The notes under the pieces were generated by a model, which saw only the letters and a program-made list of their open reading frames with translations, searched no databases and was not told where the DNA came from. This document shows, piece by piece, positions 25,939 to 31,884 of a stretch of 64,000 nt of DNA. The stretch covers positions 62,001 through 126,000 of the forward strand of contig NZ_AYXG01000043.1 of the NCBI RefSeq assembly GCF_000564855.1, read 5' to 3'. This DNA comes from Actinokineospora spheciospongiae (lineage in GTDB: Bacteria > Actinomycetota > Actinomycetes > Mycobacteriales > Pseudonocardiaceae). The position numbers were made by a program, and so were the translations under genes. Position 1 is the first letter of the stretch. Each line of letters opens with the position of its first letter.

Positions 25939-26829
25939 ATGACGCCACCCGCGAGCACCGCCACCCTCGTGCTGCCCGTCCCCACCGCGGCCGTCGCCCA
26001 CGCGGAGCGGGTCCCGACCACCCGCCGCTACCTCATGTGCGAACCCAGGCACTTCACCGTCGAGTACTCCATCAACCCCTGGATGGACCCCACCCGACCG
26101 GTGGACACCGCGCTCGCGGTGGCCCAGTGGAACGCCCTCGTCGCCACCTACGAGTCCCTGGGCCACCGGGTCGAGCGCATCGACCCGGTCGACGGCCTCC
26201 CCGACATGGTCTTCGCCGCCAACTCCGGCACGGTCATCGGCGGCAGGGTCCTCGGCGCCCGCTTCCGCGCCCCGCAGCGGGCCGCCGAGGCCGACCACTA
26301 CCGCCGCTGGTTCCTCGACCACGGCTACCGCGACGTCGTCATGCCCACCCGCGTCAACGAGGCCGAGGGCGACCTCACCTGGACCGGCGAGGTCCTCCTG
26401 GCCGGAACCGGCTTCCGCACCGACCCCGCGGCCCACGCCGAGGCCCAGGAGGCGCTCGGCGTCCCGGTGGTCTCCCTGTCCCTGGTCGACCCGGCCTACT
26501 ACCACCTCGACGTCGCCCTGGTCGTGCTCTCCGAGGCCACCCGCGCCCGCCCGGCCCACATCGCCTACTACCCGGGCGCGTTCAGCCCCGGCACCCGCTC
26601 AGCCCTGCGCCGCCTCTACCCCGACGCCGTCCTCGCCACCGAGGCGGACGCCGCCTGCCTGGGCCTCAACGCCGTCTCCGACGGCCGCAACGTCGTCCTC
26701 GCCGCCGAGGCCACCCACCTCGCGGCCGAACTCGAAGCCCACGGCTACACCCCCCACCCGGTGGACATCTCCGAACTCCGCAAGTCCGGCGGCGGCCCCA
26801 AGTGCTGCACCATGGAACTCCGGGGCTGA
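25939..26829 (+). CDS. dimethylarginine dimethylaminohydrolase family protein
   Basis: An amidinotransferase-fold hydrolase that would cleave Ng,Ng-dimethylarginine to citrulline and dimethylamine; related actinobacterial enzymes act on arginine-like substrates. The 296-aa protein has CEPRHFTVEYSINPWM near the N-terminus, PDMVFAANSGTV with the substrate-binding Asp, the catalytic-His region YYHLDVAL, and the C-terminal GGGPKCCTMELR with the nucleophile at C289. The start at 25939 rests on the leaderless promoter just upstream; a TTG at 25903 would put the -35 box inside the coding region. Probably controlled by the divergent Lrp regulator. Confidence 0.88.
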   Translation: MTPPASTATLVLPVPTAAVAHAERVPTTRRYLMCEPRHFTVEYSINPWMDPTRPVDTALAVAQWNALVATYESLGHRVERIDPVDGLPDMVFAANSGTVIGGRVLGARFRAPQRAAEADHYRRWFLDHGYRDVVMPTRVNEAEGDLTWTGEVLLAGTGFRTDPAAHAEAQEALGVPVVSLSLVDPAYYHLDVALVVLSEATRARPAHIAYYPGAFSPGTRSALRRLYPDAVLATEADAACLGLNAVSDGRNVVLAAEATHLAAELEAHGYTPHPVDISELRKSGGGPKCCTMELRG

Positions 26830-26904
26830 GCACCGGTCGGTTCTGCGGCGGAGCGGTGCCGACGGCCTTGCGCCGCACCGCGATCGCCCGGGTCGCCGAC
26901 CCCG

Positions 26905-26928
26905 CCGAGGGGGCGCGCGCCCCCTCGG
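26905..26928. terminator. hairpin between convergent genes
   Basis: A 24-bp perfect palindrome (12-nt arms, CCGAGGGGGCGC and its complement) lies between the stop of the dimethylargininase gene and the stop of the convergent alpha/beta hydrolase, where it should terminate both. Confidence 0.8.
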
Positions 26929-26938
26929 TGAGCGGACC

Positions 26939-27760
26939 TCAGCTCGCCAGGAACTCCAGCAGCGCGGCGTTGAACTCCTCCGGGTGCGAGGCGTTGATCC
27001 CGTGCGGACCGTCCTCGATGACGACGACCCGCGCCCCCGCGATGCCCGCCGCCGACCGCTTCCCGCTCACCTCGAACGGCACGATCGCGTCCGAGTCGCC
27101 GTGGATGACCAGGGTCGGCACCGTCACCGCGGCCAGGTCGCCGCGGAAGTCGGTGCGGCCGAACGCCGCGATGCAGTCCAGCGTCCCCTTGGGGGAGGCG
27201 AAGGCGGCGATGTCGCGGGCGTGGCGCCGCTGCGCCTCGCTGACCTTCAGCGTCGACCCGGCGGTGAAGAAGTTCTTCGTGAACTCGTCCAGGAAGGCCT
27301 GGCGGTCGGTCAGGACCCCCTGCTGGAAGGCGCCGATCGTGGCCTCGTCCAGGCCGCCGTCCGGGTTGTCGTCGGTGCGCAGCAGGTACGGGGGCACCGC
27401 GGCGGCCAGCACGGCCCGCGACACGCGCGAGGTGCCGTACCGGCTCAGGTGGCGCACGACCTCCCCGCCGCCCATGGAGAAGCCGACCAGGGTGGCGTTG
27501 CGCAGGTCGAGGTGTTCGAGCAGCGCGTTGAGGTCCGCCGCGAACGTGTCGTAGTCGTAGCCGGTCCACGGCTGGGAGGACTCACCGAAGCCACGGCGGT
27601 CGTAGGTCACGACCCGGTGACCGCTGTTGACCAGGGCGGGGACCTGGGCTTCCCAGGACCGGCCGCTCAGCGGCCAGCCGTGGACTAGCACCACCGGGGG
27701 GCCGTCGCCGAAGTCCTCGTAGTGCAGTTCGAGCGTGTCGTCGATGCGCAGCGCGGGCAT
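26939..27760 (-). CDS. alpha/beta hydrolase, non-heme haloperoxidase/arylesterase type
   Basis: A 273-aa serine hydrolase. It has the oxyanion segment VLVHGWPLSGRSWE, YDRRGFGESSQP, the nucleophile elbow GFSMGGGE, the acidic residue in VIHGDSDAIVPF and the catalytic His in DGPHGINASHPEEFN. These and the length match the chloroperoxidase/esterase branch, in which halogenation is a perhydrolase side reaction and ester hydrolysis is the likely activity. Start MPALRIDD at 27760 fits family length; a GTG 11 codons upstream is possible. The CRP-like site at 27799-27814 lies just upstream, shared with the divergent small peptide gene. Confidence 0.87.
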   Translation of the reverse strand: MPALRIDDTLELHYEDFGDGPPVVLVHGWPLSGRSWEAQVPALVNSGHRVVTYDRRGFGESSQPWTGYDYDTFAADLNALLEHLDLRNATLVGFSMGGGEVVRHLSRYGTSRVSRAVLAAAVPPYLLRTDDNPDGGLDEATIGAFQQGVLTDRQAFLDEFTKNFFTAGSTLKVSEAQRRHARDIAAFASPKGTLDCIAAFGRTDFRGDLAAVTVPTLVIHGDSDAIVPFEVSGKRSAAGIAGARVVVIEDGPHGINASHPEEFNAALLEFLAS

Positions 27761-27798
27761 GGGCGGCGGATTTCCCGGGTGCGGTGTGGACACGCGGA

Positions 27799-27814
27799 AG
27801 TGATCGCGATCACA
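27799..27814. promoter_or_regulatory. CRP-like palindrome between divergent genes
   Basis: AGTGA-TCGCGA-TCACA differs from the CRP consensus at one position, and GTGATCGCGATCAC inside it is a perfect 14-bp palindrome. It lies 39 bp from the hydrolase start and about 160 bp before the 49-aa peptide gene, so it could control either. Confidence 0.5.
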
Positions 27815-27976
27815 GCGAGTCGGGTGTCATGTGGGCCCGCACGGGGAAATACCTGCCCGAGCAACCAGAATTCCCGTACAGTCGATCGCATCCGGCCAAG
27901 CCGGGTTCTTCCCGCCCTCCCTCGGCAGCGGACTCCCGCAGCGAGTGGACGCGGACCTCATCGTAAGGAACAGCCC

Positions 27977-28126
27977 TTGAACGAGAACACCCAGCACCGC
28001 GACCTCCGCAAGGTGCCCGTCCCGGTCTTCCAGAACGTGCCCGAGCCCGAGCACGAGGAGCAGCCGAAGGTCACCCACGCGGTCACCGCCGTCCCGCGGC
28101 CCGTCTTCACGAGCCCGCAGGCCTGA
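27977..28126 (+). CDS. 49-aa peptide of unknown function
   Basis: An ORF starting at TTG with AAGGA 8 nt upstream. The peptide is polar, without a hydrophobic anchor or Cys, and carries two related segments: KVPVPVFQ near residue 12 and AVPRPVFT near the end, joined by a Glu/Pro/His linker. A -10-like TACAGT is at 27877-27882. The last 20 bp overlap the end of the convergent TetR gene. It could be a ribosomally made peptide precursor or a small regulator, but no modifying enzyme is nearby. Its reality rests on the ribosome site and the ordered repeat. Confidence 0.45.
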   Translation: MNENTQHRDLRKVPVPVFQNVPEPEHEEQPKVTHAVTAVPRPVFTSPQA

Positions 28127-28652
28127 CCAGCAGGGTCACCGCCTCGGCCACCCCGGTCGAGCCCGCGGCGCCGGTCGCCAGCCTGCGCAGTTGCAAGCCC
28201 GCGACCAGTGCCACCACCGGACCGGTCAGCCGCTCCGGCTCGGGTACGCCCAGACCGGTGAGCACGGACAGCGCGAGCGCGTCGTACGCGGCGAAGCACT
28301 CCGCCGCGGCGTCCCGCAGCGACGGGTCGCGGCCCGCCTGGATGTAGAGCTCCAGCGGCGCGATCTCCTCCCGGCCGAACACCGTGCTCTCCACGATCTG
28401 CTCCACCAGGGCCGCCGCCTGCTCCACCGACACCGGCCCGCGCTGCTGCCGGGCGAACGCGGTCAGCCTGGTCGTCTCCTCCCGCACGAACAGCAGCAGC
28501 GACTCGCGCAGCAATTCGGTCTGCGTGGCGAAGTGGTAGGTGATCGACCCCAGCGAGACGCCCGCCTCGGCGGCGACGCGCCGGTTGGTCACCCCCGCCA
28601 CACCGGACGCCCCGATCACCCGCAGGACCGCGCGGAGGATGCGCTCACGCAC
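28107..28652 (-). CDS. TetR-family transcriptional regulator
   Basis: A 181-aa TetR repressor with the HTH in residues about 3-45 (RILRAVLRVIGASGVAGVTNRRVAAEAGVSLGSITYHFATQTELL) and a TetR C-terminal ligand domain. The ATG overlaps the amidase stop by 8 nt, so the two are translationally coupled. The 20-bp palindrome upstream of the amidase is the likely operator for autoregulation and for the divergent siderophore-interacting gene. The ligand is unknown; an amide or its product is the natural guess. Confidence 0.88.
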   Translation of the reverse strand: MRERILRAVLRVIGASGVAGVTNRRVAAEAGVSLGSITYHFATQTELLRESLLLFVREETTRLTAFARQQRGPVSVEQAAALVEQIVESTVFGREEIAPLELYIQAGRDPSLRDAAAECFAAYDALALSVLTGLGVPEPERLTGPVVALVAGLQLRRLATGAAGSTGVAEAVTLLVRPAGS

Positions 28653-30027
28653 GCGGCGGCGTCCGCTCGTACCAGCGCTCGACCTGCTCCAACTCCGCTG
28701 CCAGCGAGAACAGCAGCGGCTCGCTGTCGGCGGGCCCGAGCAGTTGCGCCCCCACCGGCAACCAGTCGTCGGTCAGCCCCGCGGGCACGTTGACCCCGGG
28801 CCAGCCCAGCACGTTCCACGGCCAGGCGTACGGGCACGACCGGATCATCGTCCGGTCGGTCTGCCAGCCGGTCAGGCCGTCGATGCCGCCCACCGGCAGC
28901 GGCGGTTTGGCCGTGGTCGGGGTGAGCACCACGTCGGCCCGGTCGAAGATCCGGCCGACCCGCCTGTGGAACAGGCCCAGGGTGGCGTGCGCGGCGGCCA
29001 GCGCCCGGCCGCGGAGCAGTCCACCCATCCGGCCGTTGTCCCGGGTGCGCCGGTCCAGCAGCGCCGGGTCCGGCACCCGGCCGTGCCAGTCGTTGAGCCC
29101 GCCCAGCGAGCGCGGCAGGAAGTTCAGGCCGATCAGGCCGTAGGCGGGGTCGGCGAGCACGATCTCGTGGCCCAGCCCGTGCAGCACCCTGGCCAGCCGC
29201 ACGACCGCCGCCCGCACCTGCGGGTCCAGCGCCACCGGCAGCCCGGTGAACGCCGGGCGCAGCGACAGCGCGATCCGCAGCCGCCTCGGCGTGGTCCGCG
29301 CGGCGTCCTGGTGCGCGGTGCCGGTGTCGGCCAGCACGTCGAACAGCAGCGCCGCGTCCCCCACCGAGCGGGCCAGCACGCCACTGGTGGTGATGCCGTT
29401 GAACAACTCCTTCTCCGGCAGCGGGGAAAAGCGCCCGCGCTGCGGCTTGACGCCCACCAGGTGCGTCCACGCGGCCGGGATGCGCACCGACCCGGCCCCG
29501 TCCGACCCGACCGCCGCGGGCACCACACCCGCCGCGACCGCCGCCGCGGACCCGCCGGAGGACCCGCCCGGGCTGTGGTCGAGCCGCCAGGGGTTGCGGG
29601 TCACCCCGAACGCGCTGCCCTCGGTGATCGGCCACTGGCCGAACTCCGGGGTGTTCGTCTTGCCCACGACGACCGCGCCGGAGGCCTTGAGCAGCCGGAC
29701 CAGCTCGCAGTCGGCGGTCTTGACCGGGAACTCGCCCGCGCAGCCGAACGCCGTCGGCGCCCCGGCGAGGTCCACGTCGTCCTTGATCGCGATCGGCACG
29801 CCCAGCAGCGGCAGCCGCTCGCCGTCGCGCAGCCGCTGGTCGGCCGCGCGGGCCTCGGCGCGCGCCTCCCGGTCGCGCACGAACCGGAACGCGTTGAGCG
29901 TCGACCGGGTGTCCTCGATCTCCGCCAGGGCCCGGTCGACCAGCTCGACCGAGGTGACCGCGCCGTCGGCAAGCGCTTGCGCGGTCGCCACCAGCCCGGC
30001 GAACCGCAGATCCGGTGTCGTCGTCAT
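28645..30027 (-). CDS. amidase signature-family hydrolase
   Basis: Amidase-signature enzyme (Ser-cisSer-Lys triad) of 460 aa. Catalytic Lys lies in VPIAIKDDVDLAG, the cis-Ser and Ser in the glycine/serine-rich block PGGSSGGSAAAVAAGVVPAAVGSDGAGSVRIPAA. ATG 30027 has AGGAGG about 7 nt upstream; a longer frame to 30438 runs through the operator and the divergent gene. Substrate unknown (amide, nitrile-pathway or aryl amide). It heads an amidase-tetR operon. Confidence 0.9.
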   Translation of the reverse strand: MTTTPDLRFAGLVATAQALADGAVTSVELVDRALAEIEDTRSTLNAFRFVRDREARAEARAADQRLRDGERLPLLGVPIAIKDDVDLAGAPTAFGCAGEFPVKTADCELVRLLKASGAVVVGKTNTPEFGQWPITEGSAFGVTRNPWRLDHSPGGSSGGSAAAVAAGVVPAAVGSDGAGSVRIPAAWTHLVGVKPQRGRFSPLPEKELFNGITTSGVLARSVGDAALLFDVLADTGTAHQDAARTTPRRLRIALSLRPAFTGLPVALDPQVRAAVVRLARVLHGLGHEIVLADPAYGLIGLNFLPRSLGGLNDWHGRVPDPALLDRRTRDNGRMGGLLRGRALAAAHATLGLFHRRVGRIFDRADVVLTPTTAKPPLPVGGIDGLTGWQTDRTMIRSCPYAWPWNVLGWPGVNVPAGLTDDWLPVGAQLLGPADSEPLLFSLAAELEQVERWYERTPPRA

Positions 30028-30036
30028 CGCCGCCTC

Positions 30037-30056
30037 CTGTTCGTTCGAACGAACAG
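30037..30056. promoter_or_regulatory. 20-bp perfect palindromic operator
   Basis: CTGTTCGTTCGAACGAACAG reads identically on both strands. It lies immediately upstream of the amidase Shine-Dalgarno and about 53 bp before the divergent siderophore-interacting gene. Form and place match TetR-family operators, so the coupled TetR gene product is the probable ligand. Confidence 0.8.
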
Positions 30057-30108
30057 TAACAGCGGCCGGTTTGGCGACCACCCGCCACGAGGGTGAGGAT
30101 GGGCCGCG

Positions 30109-30888
30109 ATGAGCACGAACCCCGACACCCCGCCCCGCCGCCGCTCGCGCAGGCAGGAGACCCGGCTCTGGCGCGTGCCGGTGGTCCGCGTCCAGCGGGT
30201 CACCCCGCGCCTGGCCAGGGTGACCGTCCAGGACCCGTCGCTGGCCGACCTCGCCGGGGCGGGCACCGACCAGAACGTGATGCTGTACTTCTACCCGGAG
30301 GGCACCGAGTTGCCCGAGCCGCTGACGCTGGAGTCCGCGCGCGGCCTGTGGTCCAAGGTCCGCCCGCTGACCAGGACGTACACCATCCGCCGCCACGACC
30401 CGGCCACCGACGAGGTCGACTTCGACTTCGTCCTGCACGGCGACTCCGGTCCGGCCTCGGCCTGGGCGTCGCGGGTCGAGGTCGGCGACGACGTGGTCTT
30501 CGTCGGCCCCTCACCCGCCTACCAGCCCGACCCGGCGGCCGACTGGTACCTGCTGGCGGGCGACGAGACCGCGCTGCCCGCCATCGCCAACATCCTCACC
30601 GCCGTCACCGCCCCCGTGCGCGCGTTCGTCGAGGTCGCCGACGCCGCCGAGGAGCAGGACATCCCCGGCGTCACCTGGCTGCACCGCGACGCCCCCGCGG
30701 GCGAGAGCACGGTCCTCGTCGACGCGATCCGCGCCGCCGACCTGCCCGGGGGCACCCCCGAGGTGTGGCTGGCGGGGGAGCGCGCGGCCATGGTGGCCGT
30801 GCGCGCGCACCTGTTGGAGGAGCGCGGTTTCCCGCGCAAGCAGGTCCGCCCCACCACGTACTGGCGGTCGGGCGAGAGTGGCAACTGA
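30109..30888 (+). CDS. siderophore-interacting flavoprotein (SIP-type ferric reductase)
   Basis: A 259-aa protein of the ViuB/SIP family, FAD-dependent reductases that release iron from ferric siderophores in the cytoplasm. Diagnostic blocks are RTYTIRRHD (FAD binding, about residues 88-96), the glycine/acidic ETALPAIANIL block, and the C-terminal VWLAGERAAM and TYWRSGES. It is divergent from the amidase-TetR operon across a single palindrome, so its expression may follow the same signal and not iron; no 19-bp DtxR/IdeR box was seen upstream. No siderophore biosynthesis gene is in view. Confidence 0.87.
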   Translation: MSTNPDTPPRRRSRRQETRLWRVPVVRVQRVTPRLARVTVQDPSLADLAGAGTDQNVMLYFYPEGTELPEPLTLESARGLWSKVRPLTRTYTIRRHDPATDEVDFDFVLHGDSGPASAWASRVEVGDDVVFVGPSPAYQPDPAADWYLLAGDETALPAIANILTAVTAPVRAFVEVADAAEEQDIPGVTWLHRDAPAGESTVLVDAIRAADLPGGTPEVWLAGERAAMVAVRAHLLEERGFPRKQVRPTTYWRSGESGN

Positions 30889-30975
30889 CTCAGTGTCCGG
30901 TTGGAACTTCTCGCCCCCGGCCCGCGTTTGACCTTCCGGACCGAACAACGACTTCACACCGGGGAGGAGCGCGCC

Positions 30976-31839
30976 GTGCACCGCCACGCCAACGCGGTCA
31001 AGACCGCGCTGCTCCTCGCCGGCCTCAGCGCGCTGATCGTCCTGGTCAGCTCCCTGTTCGGCGCCACGGCCCTGCTGATCGGCCTCGGCGTGGCGCTCGT
31101 GGTCAACGCCTACGCGTTCTTCAACTCCGACCGGCTGGCGCTGCGCGCGATGCGCGCCCGACCGGTCTCCCAGGCCGAGCAGCCCGCGCTGTACCGGATC
31201 GTCCGCGAACTGGCCACCGCCGCCCGCCAGCCCATGCCCCGGCTCTACCTCAGCCCCACCCAGGCCCCGAACGCCTTCGCCACCGGCCGCAACCCCAGGA
31301 ACGCGGCCATCTGCTGCACCACCGGCCTGCTCGACCTGATGAGCGAGCGTGAACTGCGCGGCGTCCTCGCCCACGAGCTGTCGCACGTCCGCAACCGCGA
31401 CACCCTCGTCAGCGGTGTGGCGGGCGCCCTGGCAGGCGCGGTCAGCGTGGTCGCGAGCCTCGCCCTGCTCACCGGCCTCTTCGGCGATGACGACGACGAG
31501 GACAACAACCCGCTGATGCTCCTGCTGGTGGCCGTCCTCGGCCCGATCGCCGCCACCATCGTCCAACTGGCCGTCAGCCGCTCCCGCGAGTACCAGGCCG
31601 ACGCCTCCGCCGCGGAGCTGACCGGCGACCCGATCGGCCTGGCCAACGCCCTGCGCAAGCTGGACGCGGGCACCCAGGTGACCCCGCTGGCCCCCGAACC
31701 CGCCCTGGTCTCCCAGTCCCACCTGATGATCGCCAACCCCTTCCGCCCCGGCGACGGCCTCTCCAAGCGGTTCTCCACCCACCCGCCCATCGCCGACCGC
31801 ATCGCCCGCCTGGAACGCCTGGCCCTCCCGGACTTCTGA
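30976..31839 (+). CDS. htpX: membrane zinc metalloprotease HtpX
   Basis: An M48-family membrane protease in quality control of membrane proteins. The 287-aa protein has two N-terminal helices (about 10-50), the zinc motif H133-E134-L-S-H137, two more hydrophobic segments (about 145-165 and 175-195) and the third zinc ligand Glu in [12 protein letters not shown]. Start GTG 30976 has GGGGAGG 8 nt upstream; the family length agrees. The NACHT gene follows after 45 nt on the same strand. Confidence 0.93.
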   Translation: MHRHANAVKTALLLAGLSALIVLVSSLFGATALLIGLGVALVVNAYAFFNSDRLALRAMRARPVSQAEQPALYRIVRELATAARQPMPRLYLSPTQAPNAFATGRNPRNAAICCTTGLLDLMSERELRGVLAHELSHVRNRDTLVSGVAGALAGAVSVVASLALLTGLFGDDDDEDNNPLMLLLVAVLGPIAATIVQLAVSRSREYQADASAAELTGDPIGLANALRKLDAGTQVTPLAPEPALVSQSHLMIANPFRPGDGLSKRFSTHPPIADRIARLERLALPDF

Positions 31840-31884
31840 TCCACTCCCGGGATTTCCGCCCGCCCGCCCTCTAACCTGAGCCAC

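Noticed and set aside
25903-26829. Dimethylargininase starting at the TTG at 25903
   Set aside because: TTG is part of a good -35 box with a 17-nt spacer to TAGATT; the extra 12 residues do not resemble the family.
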